Below are positions 25,787-33,554 of a DNA stretch of 39,672 bases, one piece after another. Made by a program: the position numbers and the translations under genes. This DNA comes from G963674505 sp964575975 (GTDB taxonomy: Bacteria; Desulfobacterota; Desulfobacteria; Desulfobacterales; SKZT01), in contig CAZNTU010000024.1 in the NCBI GenBank assembly GCA_964575975.1, positions 1 through 39,672 on the forward strand. The letters are read 5' to 3'. Each line of letters begins with the position of its first letter. Within the stretch, counting starts at the first letter, position 1. The notes beneath the pieces were generated by a model, which searched no databases, was not told the origin of the DNA, and saw only the letters and a program-made list of their open reading frames with translations.

Positions 25787-25829
25787 AAAAAAACAAAAAA
25801 AAGCGAGGGCGACTTGACGCCGCCCTCGC
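25787..25829 (-). terminator. Rho-independent terminator after the 54-residue gene
   Basis: On the minus strand GCGAGGGCG and CGCCCTCGC form a perfect 9-bp GC-rich stem (25803-25811 with 25821-25829) around 9 bases, followed by eight T, one G and seven T. This is the strongest terminator in the window. It separates the small gene from nnr. Confidence 0.92.
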
Positions 25830-25890
25830 CCAATGAAGGAGTTGTGTTTATTTGCGTCGGGAAAACCGACGGCTTCGAGGGAATTCGTTT

Positions 25891-26055
25891 TTAATATTCG
25901 GGACCTTGCCCCAATACGTACTTTAAAAATTTCTTCTCGGCCTTCTTGAAATCTTCTGGAGAATAATGGTTCAAATTTTCCGAAATTCTGAATTTGGCGC
26001 GATATTTTTTGATCAAAAGTTCCAGGCCATTGGTGAAATCGGCTTCTTTGCTCAT
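25891..26055 (-). CDS. 54-residue protein of unknown function
   Basis: ATG 26055 with AGGTGA 7 bases upstream opens 54 codons ending in TAA. The product is lysine- and glutamate-rich with predicted helices: MSKEADFTNGLELLIKKYR, then a turn NLNHYSPEDFKKAEKKFLKYV, ending LGQGPEY. There are no cysteines, signal peptide or membrane span. It has its own strong terminator 60 bases downstream, so it is a one-gene transcript. Codon use is like its neighbours. It may be an unrecognised small cytosolic protein. Being just upstream of the nnr-radical SAM-pepF unit, it could also be considered as a substrate peptide, but nothing in its sequence (no double-Gly leader motif, no Cys/Ser-rich core) argues for that. 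Confidence 0.75.
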   Translation of the reverse strand: MSKEADFTNGLELLIKKYRAKFRISENLNHYSPEDFKKAEKKFLKYVLGQGPEY

Positions 26056-26438
26056 ACTTGATCACCTATTAAAAACGTTTTTTTTGTTTTTATTGCATTC
26101 ATTCGAGCGGAAACCCCTTTGATAACAGGTCTTTTAGTACAACTTGCATTTCGTGTAAATACACTATTACCCCGATTTCGAACGGATTTCGACCCACCCT
26201 CCGATCATAGGGACGGCTGCGGAAATTATGATTAAGTTTTAACTTCGGCCGATTCGAGCATCGCTCTTGCGGAGTTCGAAGATTTCCAAAACCTCGCGGA
26301 TCTTGCGCCGGTCGAAATTCGAGAAAAAGGGGCGAAACGCGCGATTGACCAGTGGAGCGAAATGTTGTTTAATCGCAAGCACGCTTGAGAGCGCGTTAGA
26401 CTGTAACTGAAAAGAAAGAGGAGCTTTGACGACAACGC
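26056..26438. other. Divergent intergenic region
   Basis: A 383-base gap between the 54-residue gene (minus) and the J-like gene (plus). Its left 170 bases are A/T-rich with a T-run just upstream of the small gene, and a loose TTTACA-N17-TAAAAG arrangement on the minus strand. Its right half (26228-26388) holds a coding-like frame described separately. Confidence 0.5.
26228..26388 (+). pseudogene. Possible frameshifted small gene upstream of the J-like gene
   Basis: A frame of 50 codons from GTT at 26236 to TGA at 26386 has coding-like composition and reads VLTSADSSIALAEFEDF, then QNLADLAPVEIREKG, then AKRAIDQWSEMLFNRKHA. It has no start codon of its own, because a TAA directly precedes it. 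ATG ATT AA at 26228 would join it smoothly (MIK-VLTS) if a single base were restored near 26235. The product would be ~53 residues. The Shine-Dalgarno is weak (GCGGAAATT). It may be a decayed gene, a sequencing error or chance. Confidence 0.35.
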
Positions 26439-26912
26439 ATGCGGGACATACTTACAAGGTTCTACAAGATTGCCAGGGCGGAGAGCGCATACCGCCTGCG
26501 AAAAATCGGGGACATGCTTTTCGGGGAGTTCGAAAAAAGCGCGGGGAACTTTAATGGCTTCGGGACTGGAAGCAACTACGATAAAAGTCGCTACGAAAGA
26601 TTTCGATCCGAACACGAGCGTTCCGGAAGCCAAAAGACGCACGGAAACTACAAGGGCGACGCCAACTCCGGGCGGCCCGGCGGCGGCGTTCCCAGCCAAG
26701 TGGTGGAGGACTTGGCCGTCTTCGGTCTCCGCCCCCCATCCTCGTGGGAGGATGTCAGAAAGGCGCGCAACCGGGAAATCAAGAAATACCATTCGGACCG
26801 TTTCATACACGATCCCGAAAAATACAAGACTTCCAAGGAAATCATGCAAATCTACAACGCTGCCTACGACCGATTGAAGGATTACTACAATACTCGGGGA
26901 GGCGAATTATAG
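26439..26912 (+). CDS. J-domain-like protein with HSD in place of HPD
   Basis: A 157-residue protein. Residues 1-40 are a basic helical start (MRDILTRFYKIARAESAYRLRK). Residues ~42-85 are Gly/Ser/Asn-rich and probably disordered. Residues ~90-152 resemble a C-terminal J domain: VVEDLAVFGLRPPSSWEDVRKARNREIKKYHSDRF, then a loop and EIMQIYNAAYDRLKDYY. The loop between helices II and III carries HSD rather than the HPD needed to stimulate DnaK ATPase, so canonical co-chaperone activity is doubtful. GAGGAG is present but about 15 bases before the ATG, which is far. It converges with the large membrane protein gene 87 bases away. Confidence 0.75.
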   Translation: MRDILTRFYKIARAESAYRLRKIGDMLFGEFEKSAGNFNGFGTGSNYDKSRYERFRSEHERSGSQKTHGNYKGDANSGRPGGGVPSQVVEDLAVFGLRPPSSWEDVRKARNREIKKYHSDRFIHDPEKYKTSKEIMQIYNAAYDRLKDYYNTRGGEL

Positions 26913-26999
26913 AATGCCTTTCATTATTTTTACTTCTTGTCGTTGAAAGAATCGAGGGCCTTCCGGGGCAAAATTCGTCCCACCGCGCTCCTATCGCCC

Positions 27000-29900
27000 C
27001 TAACTTGCTCCGACGATTTGTTTCGGTTCGGTATCGTCGTTGTTTTCCTCACGGACGCAAAAATCCGGGAATATATCGTCGGACGGAGGTATTCTGTTCG
27101 TCAATTTTTCGATCTCCTCCATATAGCCTCCCGAGCGGTCCAGGTAAAACGACAAGCCTTTCGCAAAGTGGCTCCCGATCAGACCGTCCAAGAACATTTG
27201 GCTAATTTCTCTTTCGTTTTTCAAAAGATACTGGCATTGCAGAAGAATTTGTCTCTCCTCGTCCGAAAGCTCCGAGACGACCGTCTTCAACCCGACCCTC
27301 GCTCTGGGCTGGTACATCCAAAAATATAGCAGGTCCAGACAATGAAGAATAATGAGCTTCCTTATGTCCCTGGCGTCGGAAAAGGATTCGTACCGAGGGT
27401 CCTCGAGCGATCTGAGCGCCTGGAGCACCCTGACCTGGGGAAGGAGCACCTCCAGCCGGGAGTAGGCGTCGAACAACTGTGCGAATTTGGCTTTGTAGTC
27501 CGAAATTCTGGAGCGAACGTTCAAGTCGCGGTCGGCCGCGCCTTCGATGATTCCCGCCACGATGTCCGAGGCCGCCTTCGAAATCACCGCCGCCCATTTC
27601 TGCAAATGCGCGTCGGGACTCGGAACGCCGGCCAACGCGAGCGCCCATCCGGCAACGGCGTTTAGTCCGATGGCGATAGGTATGGAAAGAACGCTCCTGA
27701 AAAAATTCCAGTAGACGGCCGCCTTGGGAAGTCCCCTGAAAGCGTTGTGGCTGGAGAGATAGACGCCGTTGGCCAAGGCGATGCAAGTGTACAGCAGGAA
27801 CGGGTGCGTGGTCGTTGTAACTCCGAAAGACTGGTCCAAAAGGAGGTTCTTGACGAAAAAATCCAGAAGCGGCACCGACCATCCGGTGAACAGAAGCGAG
27901 TCGCTGATCCTGTCCCAACTCACGTAATCGTTCCACTTGAGAAGGGGCGAGCGGCGAAAGCCTCCGCCGCCCAGCACGGACTGCAATATGTTCCTGAAGC
28001 CCGTGATCCCGAACCAGATGAACGCGCCAAGGTAAGCCAGCACCCACCAGTCGTAGTTGAGGCGGAACGTCAGAAAGGCGGGGACGAAACCCAGCATGAT
28101 CTTGATCGTGTTCTTCAGGTTGCTGTTCAAATTCGACCAGGAAACGTCGGAACGCTTTTTTCTCGTCTCGGGCTTCAAATGCAGCTCGTTTCCTTTTTCC
28201 GGCTGAGCGCCGCCCAAGGTGAAAAGATTTCCCTTTTCGGCCATCCGGATTTCCCGGTGTTGGGGGTCCCAGTCCTCCCAATGCCTGTATCCGAGATAAC
28301 CCAGTCCGGGGATTTTTCTTACGAGGGGGAGAATCTTTCGCATGAAAGCGTTATGGCTGTAATGGGGAACATGCGTCGTTCTGCGCAGGACCGGCAGGAC
28401 CATGGGAACGATCATGCGGGGGGTCCCTTTCAGCGACAACGCCTCCTTTTGACTCGGCTTGGGAATCGTTTCCAGAACGGCGAGCCCCATTCCGGGGACT
28501 TTGGGCGAATGGCCGGTGGAGTCGCTCCCGATGCGGGATTTCAATACGGTCCCTTTGTAAAGGTTTTTCAGGGTGTCGATATCGTGCAGGATGGAAACCA
28601 ACTTTTCGATCCGGTCGGCGCACTCCTCCGGAGCGCCGGCGCTCAGGCGGTCGATGGTCTGCCTGAGCATTTTTTTCAGGGCGATGACGTTTCCCTCGTT
28701 GATCGCGGTTTGAAAAGCGTTTATCGCTGCTATGTGGGACGTTTTTCCGGCGACGTAATCCTTGAGATTGAAAATCTCCAAGCGGGATACGATTCCCTCG
28801 CAGTCGTAGAGAAGCTCGATGACGTCTTCCAGACAACGCCCGCTCAGGTTCAAGGTTACGCGGTATCCCGCCCTTAGCGCGCTCAGCCGCTTGAGAAGCT
28901 CGGCCGGGGAAAGAAGAAGCAGGGATGGAACGTCGGGACTCTCCTTGACTTTGTCCGGGTTTTCCAGTTCCGGGTTTTTCGACGGGCGAAGAAAACGGTC
29001 GTGTATCCTGTCCACGTCGAACCTGTTCATTTTCAAAGCCAGGGATTCGATTTCGCTCCGCCTTTTTTCATGAGCTTCCTCGTACTCCTTCCTAAGCTCT
29101 TCCATGCGAGCCTTAAGCAGGCCCAACGCTTTTAAGTGGATGAATTTCGCAAGATGAATCAACGACGTCTGGCCGGCCCCCACGAACTTCAGGAATTCGG
29201 CCTCGTTCACCGGAACCATTGAAATCGAAAATTCCTCGTTGATTTTCAAGCGGTGGGTTTCGTTGAACTTCGTCAAAACTTGCAGCACATATTTCTGCTG
29301 GAACCGGGAAACCTGCCTGCCTTCCTCCATCAATTGCAGGACACGGTCCTCGGCCAGAAAGCACAGAAAGGCCTGGGAATCGGGGAATCCCCTGGGCGCC
29401 CATATAAATTGCACGTAGCGCCCCCGAAAGGCGGCCGAGAATTCAATGCCCATTCGAACCGAAATCCCCATGATTTCCGCAGCCTCCTGCAGTTCGGCGG
29501 CGGATCTCGGCTCGATGTAGTTGTAGTAGATCACCCTGAGACGGCGTATTCCCTTGATCCAGGCGTCCATGATCAGGTGGGTGGGGGATTTGCGTCCCTT
29601 GGTGTTGACGTCGTGGACATGGTCGTCGAAGGAGATCTGATTCCACTCCTCGGGCATTTCGAGAAGATGGTATCTCCGAAGCTGCTCGCGGACGATCCGG
29701 GGTTTCCCGGTGGCGGTGAGCCTGAAATCGTGGGCAAGTTCCAACTGACGGGCGTAATCGCCATACGCCCTGACCATTTCCTTCATGATTTGGAGCAACG
29801 CTCTGGCCGCGTTTTTGGGAAGCGGCCCCGTGGTCGCGTTAAGAACCTCGTCTCTCAGAGACCGGAGAGCGCCGAGTCGGTCCTCGAACTTTCCAACTTC

Positions 29901-30107
29901 CAAAGACTCCAGCACGTGAATGACGGCATACGCGATACGAATCCCCCGGGATTCGGCCATCTCCTTGATACCCCGAGGATGCAGGTATGGAAAATAGCGA
30001 CGTTCGCTGCTCTCCAAGGGTTTTTCCCCGCTCAAGACCGCATTCACGATTTTTAAAAGAATGTGGTCTCTGCGATCGAACAATACTAGGGAACGAAAAT
30101 CGAACAT
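27000..30107 (-). CDS. Large membrane protein with a degenerate PHP-like N-terminal region
   Basis: A 1035-residue protein with no named family that I know. Residues ~1-150 are helical. Residues ~158-300 resemble a PHP-type metal-dependent hydrolase: FDDHVHDVNTKGRKSPTHLIMDAWIKGIRRLRV gives an HxH pair (H163, H165), and MGISVRMGIEFSAAF gives the Gly-Ile-Glu motif (E222). The usual TDHD motif between them is replaced by IYYNYIE. Residues ~345-380 form a coiled coil. A central region (~420-600) is soluble. Hydrophobic spans lie at ~690-735 (two helices), ~760-785, ~800-820 and ~840-875. A helical C-terminus with a coiled-coil tendency follows. The start is ATG 30107, without a visible Shine-Dalgarno. 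The gene stands alone between convergent and divergent neighbours. Confidence 0.8.
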   Translation of the reverse strand: MFDFRSLVLFDRRDHILLKIVNAVLSGEKPLESSERRYFPYLHPRGIKEMAESRGIRIAYAVIHVLESLEVGKFEDRLGALRSLRDEVLNATTGPLPKNAARALLQIMKEMVRAYGDYARQLELAHDFRLTATGKPRIVREQLRRYHLLEMPEEWNQISFDDHVHDVNTKGRKSPTHLIMDAWIKGIRRLRVIYYNYIEPRSAAELQEAAEIMGISVRMGIEFSAAFRGRYVQFIWAPRGFPDSQAFLCFLAEDRVLQLMEEGRQVSRFQQKYVLQVLTKFNETHRLKINEEFSISMVPVNEAEFLKFVGAGQTSLIHLAKFIHLKALGLLKARMEELRKEYEEAHEKRRSEIESLALKMNRFDVDRIHDRFLRPSKNPELENPDKVKESPDVPSLLLLSPAELLKRLSALRAGYRVTLNLSGRCLEDVIELLYDCEGIVSRLEIFNLKDYVAGKTSHIAAINAFQTAINEGNVIALKKMLRQTIDRLSAGAPEECADRIEKLVSILHDIDTLKNLYKGTVLKSRIGSDSTGHSPKVPGMGLAVLETIPKPSQKEALSLKGTPRMIVPMVLPVLRRTTHVPHYSHNAFMRKILPLVRKIPGLGYLGYRHWEDWDPQHREIRMAEKGNLFTLGGAQPEKGNELHLKPETRKKRSDVSWSNLNSNLKNTIKIMLGFVPAFLTFRLNYDWWVLAYLGAFIWFGITGFRNILQSVLGGGGFRRSPLLKWNDYVSWDRISDSLLFTGWSVPLLDFFVKNLLLDQSFGVTTTTHPFLLYTCIALANGVYLSSHNAFRGLPKAAVYWNFFRSVLSIPIAIGLNAVAGWALALAGVPSPDAHLQKWAAVISKAASDIVAGIIEGAADRDLNVRSRISDYKAKFAQLFDAYSRLEVLLPQVRVLQALRSLEDPRYESFSDARDIRKLIILHCLDLLYFWMYQPRARVGLKTVVSELSDEERQILLQCQYLLKNEREISQMFLDGLIGSHFAKGLSFYLDRSGGYMEEIEKLTNRIPPSDDIFPDFCVREENNDDTEPKQIVGAS

Positions 30108-30293
30108 AAAACATTTAAAAAAACAGGGTGGGTAATAATCGACCGACTTGAAATCAAGCGTCCTTACACAAATCTAACAAAAGAACCCACCTTACACGAA
30201 GAATCCGGGTTTTGTCAAAAAGAAAGGCGATGCTCGAAACGGCACGGGCGAAACGATTGGCGAAGTTGTTTTTTTGAAAAACAGGAGGAAGCA

Positions 30294-30311
30294 GGACCGA
30301 TGGGACCGATG
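30294..30311. repeat. Tandem 9-bp repeat (two copies)
   Basis: GGACCGATG occurs twice head-to-tail (30294-30302 and 30303-30311) in the intergenic region, followed by GG. No function is visible. Confidence 0.8.
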
Positions 30312-30367
30312 GGAAAGACGCCGACTTGAGATTCTTCCTTGACGAAACCTTATGGAAATGTATTTTA

Positions 30368-30409
30368 AAGATCGAAGCTGAAAGTCCGAAGATCGAAGCT
30401 GAAAGTGCG
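30368..30409. repeat. Tandem 21-bp repeat (two copies)
   Basis: Two 21-base units at 30368-30388 and 30389-30409 share AAGATCGAAGCTGAAAGT, followed by CCG or GCG (one mismatch in 21). The period of two helical turns would place identical sites on the same DNA face. The repeat lies 78 bases before the thioredoxin-HEAT start. Confidence 0.85.
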
Positions 30410-30486
30410 GATTATATGATTGGAAAGGTTTACTTTTTGGTCTGGCGCGCATGGATTTCCAATAATTTTCGACAACATACATAGCC

Positions 30487-31470
30487 ATGACACCGAAAGA
30501 AAAAGAGATTGCGAGGAAATTCAACGACGAAGTCGCCGGATTGGGTCTTAAGATCGTTCTGACCAAGACCTCCGGCGAGCAATCGGTTTTGATGGAGAAT
30601 TTTTGCGACGAATTTTCCGAAGCGGCGCCGTCGGTAACGATAAAAAAGGAGAAAGCCGACGACGATTCGGAATTGCCCGCCATTGCGATCAAGAACCGGT
30701 TGATCTACCGGGCGGTGCCGGAGGGAAGGGAACTCGAGCCGTTTCTGGAGGCGGTGAAGATCGCCGGGGGCGGCGCCGAAGACAAACTGGCCGGGTTTAA
30801 AGAGAGGCTTTCCGGCTTGGCGATGGCTGCGTCGTTCCAAATATTCGTTTCTCCGCAGTGTCCGTTCTGTCCTTTGACCGTCGCGACCCTTGCCCCCCTG
30901 GCGTTGGCCGCGGAACTGGTCCGCGTTTCGGTGATCGACGCCTTTCTGTTTCCGGACTTGGCGGCGGCAAGGGGCGTTCGGTCCGTTCCCATGACGTTTC
31001 TGGACGAATCCTTTTCCTGGACCGGGGCCGTGAATTTGGACGAAATCGTAGATATCGTCAAGAACCGCGATGCGTCCCAGCTGGGAACCGAATCGCTCAA
31101 GAACATGATCCACGAGGGCATGGCCGCCAAGGTCGCGGAAATGATGGACGGCGAGGGAAAAGTGTTTCCGTCGTTCGTCGAGCTTCTGACAAACGAGAAA
31201 TGGACGGTTCGCCTCGGGGCCATGGTGACTGCGGAGGAGTTGGCGGCAAGAAACAGGCGAGTCGCGGCCGGACTTGCCAAACTGGTTTGGGACCGACTCA
31301 GGGCGGCCAGCGAACCGGTTCAGGGCGACCTTTTGTACGTGATCGGGGAGACGGGGGACGAAGACGTCGCGGCCAGTTTGGTCTCGATACGCGAGGGCGA
31401 TTTCGGGGACGAAGTGAAGGAGGCCGCGCGCGAGGCGCTGGAACGGATTCGCGAACGCCGCGGCTCTTAA
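30487..31470 (+). CDS. Double thioredoxin-fold protein fused to HEAT-like repeats
   Basis: A 327-residue protein. Residues ~1-92 look like a thioredoxin fold without an active site (LGLKIVLTKTSGEQ, PAIAIKNRLIYRAVPEGRELEPFLEAV). Residues ~108-195 are an active thioredoxin/glutaredoxin fold with C125-P-F-C128 (FVSPQCPFC) and cis-Pro P168 (GVRSVPM). This tandem resembles protein disulfide oxidoreductases (PDO/AhpF-N type). Residues ~235-325 look like HEAT repeats (WTVRLGAMVTAEELA, VWDRLRAASEPVQGDLLYVIGETGDEDVAASL, VKEAAREALERI). It is likely cytosolic. The ATG at 30487 lacks a visible Shine-Dalgarno. It converges with the second radical SAM gene. Confidence 0.8.
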   Translation: MTPKEKEIARKFNDEVAGLGLKIVLTKTSGEQSVLMENFCDEFSEAAPSVTIKKEKADDDSELPAIAIKNRLIYRAVPEGRELEPFLEAVKIAGGGAEDKLAGFKERLSGLAMAASFQIFVSPQCPFCPLTVATLAPLALAAELVRVSVIDAFLFPDLAAARGVRSVPMTFLDESFSWTGAVNLDEIVDIVKNRDASQLGTESLKNMIHEGMAAKVAEMMDGEGKVFPSFVELLTNEKWTVRLGAMVTAEELAARNRRVAAGLAKLVWDRLRAASEPVQGDLLYVIGETGDEDVAASLVSIREGDFGDEVKEAAREALERIRERRGS

Positions 31471-31573
31471 TTGTCGGGCAGTTTCAGGATGAATGGAATG
31501 CCAAGCCGACGCCCCCATCATCTTTCCCGTTTGAAAAAGCGGATTTAGGCAGGAAGTGGAAGTTGAGCCTTTT

Positions 31574-32740
31574 TCATATAAAACGCTTCATCAACTCGTC
31601 GATGACGCTGCCCACGTTTTCCGGGGTGATGCCATGCTCCAGGCAGGTTTGCTCGACCCTTGCCAAACGGCGCGGGCTTTCCATGTCGGACAGGCGGCGA
31701 AGAACCCCGAGACGCCTTCCCACCTGGTAGAGGCATTGCTGCTTGGGCGGCAGCTCCAAGAAGCTCTTCAGCACCCCTGTCATTTTTTCCTTGTCCTGGG
31801 GAAGGTCGCCTTCTACCTCTTCGAACAGGTTCAGGATATGGTCGCTTTTGACCTTGCTGCGGATGCCGTCCAAGGATTCGACGAACAGCAGAATTTCCTT
31901 GGCCATTTCGATGTCCGTGCATTTTTCGAACTCTCCCGATTCCCACTCCCTGAACAAGGGGACCATGTCGGGAATCGCGAGGGTTCTGAGCCGGATGAAA
32001 TCCGGATCGATTTGGTTCAGCGCATCGGCGGTTTCGAGAGCGTGTTCGGAAGAAAATTTCTTGCCCCCCAAGCCGGGCATGACGTACTCGGAAAGCTGCA
32101 TCCCGGCGTTTTTCACTTTCTTGCCCGCCTTGACGTGCGTTTCCTTGGAAACTCCTTTCTTGACCATTTTCAGAACGCTGTCGGCTCCCGATTCCAGCCC
32201 GATATGAATTCTGTTCAAGCCCGCCATGGTCATGGCGGCAAGGTCTTCGTCCTTTATTCGGACGATGGTGTGTGACCTTGCGTAAGATGTGATTCGTTCT
32301 ATCCAGTAGAAGCGGTTTTTCAGATGCTCGAGTATTCGAATCAGGTCGGCTGGAGGAATCACGAGGCTGTTGGCGTCCTGTAGGAATATGGAGCGCATGC
32401 CGCCCGAGAACCAATGGACTGCGGCGTTGAACGCCTCCGATTCTCCCCGTGGCGCCTCGGCGGACAGCCTGCCCAACTCTCCCCGGTCTATTCGTCCGTT
32501 AATGTCCATGATGCGGCGAAGCGACTCCACGTGCTTGGCGACCGTGTCGATGTCTTCCAAAACGTGCTCCATCGGCCGTATCGAAAAACGAGCGTCCTTG
32601 TAGACCGGGCAAAACGTACAACGGTTCCAGGGACAGTTTCTGGTGACGCGAATCAACAGGCTGTAGGCCTCGCTAGGCGGGCGGATAGGCCCCTGCTCGA
32701 ATCCTCCGTATTCCTCTTTCTTCTTTTCCGTACTTTTCAT
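31574..32740 (-). CDS. Radical SAM protein of unassigned function
   Basis: A 388-residue radical SAM protein. The cluster ligands are C36, C41 and C44 in NCPWNRCTFCPVYKDARF, a CX4CX2C spacing rather than the usual CX3CX2C; I recall this spacing as normal for this group of Elp3/HemN-like proteins common in deltaproteobacteria. Further marks are FLQDANSLVIPPADLIRILEHL, NRIHIGLESGADSVLKMVKKGVS and LSEYVMPGLGGKKFSSEHALETADALN. The C-terminus is helical. ATG 32740 is preferred to the TTG at 32764, although the best Shine-Dalgarno is closer than ideal. The substrate is unknown. It is not adjacent to any gene suggesting a pathway. Confidence 0.85.
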   Translation of the reverse strand: MKSTEKKKEEYGGFEQGPIRPPSEAYSLLIRVTRNCPWNRCTFCPVYKDARFSIRPMEHVLEDIDTVAKHVESLRRIMDINGRIDRGELGRLSAEAPRGESEAFNAAVHWFSGGMRSIFLQDANSLVIPPADLIRILEHLKNRFYWIERITSYARSHTIVRIKDEDLAAMTMAGLNRIHIGLESGADSVLKMVKKGVSKETHVKAGKKVKNAGMQLSEYVMPGLGGKKFSSEHALETADALNQIDPDFIRLRTLAIPDMVPLFREWESGEFEKCTDIEMAKEILLFVESLDGIRSKVKSDHILNLFEEVEGDLPQDKEKMTGVLKSFLELPPKQQCLYQVGRRLGVLRRLSDMESPRRLARVEQTCLEHGITPENVGSVIDELMKRFI

Positions 32741-32826
32741 TACTCCGTCTATCCGTGGTCCCAATCCGAAAAACGCTCCAAAAAAGAGCGTTCCTTCGAA
32801 AAGTAAGAATTAACGAGTTGGCCTGT

Positions 32827-33246
32827 CTAATCCCAAGGATTTACTACATCCAAGCCTTCTATGCCGGTAAAATCCTTTATGTTTCGCGTGGCTATGATCA
32901 GCCCCCCGATTACGGCTATAGAAGCGATTTGAGCGTCCTCCACGCTGATAGGCCGTCCCTGCCGACTTCTCGCCGCCACGATCCATGAATACTCGTTTGC
33001 CGCCTCGCAATCGAAGTGAAGACATCGATCCGAAAAATCTTTCGAAAACATCTGCTCGGCTATTGCGTATAAATACGATTTGCGCTTGCCATCCTGCAAA
33101 AGCGCAATGCCCAGCAGAATCTCGGATATGGTTATTGAGCTAATCCACACCTCGCAAACAGGCCAAGCGTCCAACCAATTCACAACTTTCGTCGCAGGCA
33201 AAGGGCGCATCATTTCCGATACGACGTTTGTATCGAGTAGAATCAC
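32827..33246 (-). CDS. fitB: PIN-domain toxin, VapC/FitB type
   Basis: A 139-residue PIN-domain ribonuclease. Acidic active-site residues are D5 (MILLDTNVVSE), E42 (TISEILLG), D104 (SVEDAQIASIA) and probably D125 (TRNIKDF). FitB-like features are EMMRP, ILLGIALL, GRPISVEDAQIA and ATRNIKDF. The start is GTG at 33246, overlapping the antitoxin stop by 4 bases (GTGA), so toxin translation depends on the antitoxin. The active site looks complete, so the toxin should be functional. Its target, probably tRNA or mRNA, cannot be told from sequence. Confidence 0.92.
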   Translation of the reverse strand: MILLDTNVVSEMMRPLPATKVVNWLDAWPVCEVWISSITISEILLGIALLQDGKRKSYLYAIAEQMFSKDFSDRCLHFDCEAANEYSWIVAARSRQGRPISVEDAQIASIAVIGGLIIATRNIKDFTGIEGLDVVNPWD

Positions 33247-33500
33247 CGTTCGCCTTCTTGGGAAAAGTCCGGCAACCGACGGGGAAGAGATCTGCGAATC
33301 TCCGGCAAGTCAACTCCGCCCACGGCTGCAAAGCGTTTCGCTATTTTTGTGCCGATTCCCGAAGAACTTTTTTTTTCCAGTAAAAAATGTTTTAGGATCT
33401 GCCTGGCTTCCTCTTCCATCGATCTTCCGTTTTCGGCGGCGATCATTCGCAGTTGCCTTTTGAGCGATTCGTCTATGTTTCGTATTGTCAAGCTTGCCAT
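33243..33500 (-). CDS. fitA: Ribbon-helix-helix antitoxin, FitA/VapB type
   Basis: An 85-residue antitoxin. ATG 33500 with AGGAGG 9 bases upstream decides the start. Residues 1-45 form a ribbon-helix-helix DNA-binding domain (MASLTIRNIDESLKRQLRMI, AENGRSMEEEARQIL), nearly textbook FitA. The C-terminal part (SSGIGTKIAKRFAAVGGVDLP, then RRSLPRRLPDF) is the toxin-binding tail with an Arg that in relatives enters the PIN active site. It overlaps the toxin by 4 bases. It probably represses its own promoter through the direct repeats at 33528-33554. Confidence 0.93.
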   Translation of the reverse strand: MASLTIRNIDESLKRQLRMIAAENGRSMEEEARQILKHFLLEKKSSSGIGTKIAKRFAAVGGVDLPEIRRSLPRRLPDFSQEGER

Positions 33501-33527
33501 GAACAATTTCCTCCTTTTGTCTGCGGA

Positions 33528-33554
33528 ATGCAATCAATGTATGCGATGCAATCA
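33528..33554 (-). promoter_or_regulatory. Probable operator of the fitAB-type operon
   Basis: ATGCAATCA occurs at 33528-33536 and again at 33546-33554, an 18-bp period, 28 bases upstream of the antitoxin start. The pair is framed by GAATG (33526-33530) and CATTC (33553-33557). Repeats of this kind just upstream are usual binding sites for ribbon-helix-helix antitoxins. Confidence 0.6.

Larger units (their letters stand above)
30108..30486. other. Divergent intergenic region with short tandem repeats
   Basis: A 379-base gap upstream of the 1035-residue protein gene (minus) and the thioredoxin-HEAT gene (plus). It holds two short tandem repeats (30294-30311 and 30368-30409) and a loose 7-bp inverted repeat GGTGGGT/ACCCACC (30127-30133 and 30185-30191, 51-base loop). 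I find no convincing promoter boxes, and neither flanking gene has a good Shine-Dalgarno. Confidence 0.5.

Noticed and set aside
25891..26055. The 54-residue gene as a proven RiPP precursor
   Set aside because: It has its own terminator and lacks a leader-cleavage motif or a core rich in modifiable residues; kept only as a hypothesis.
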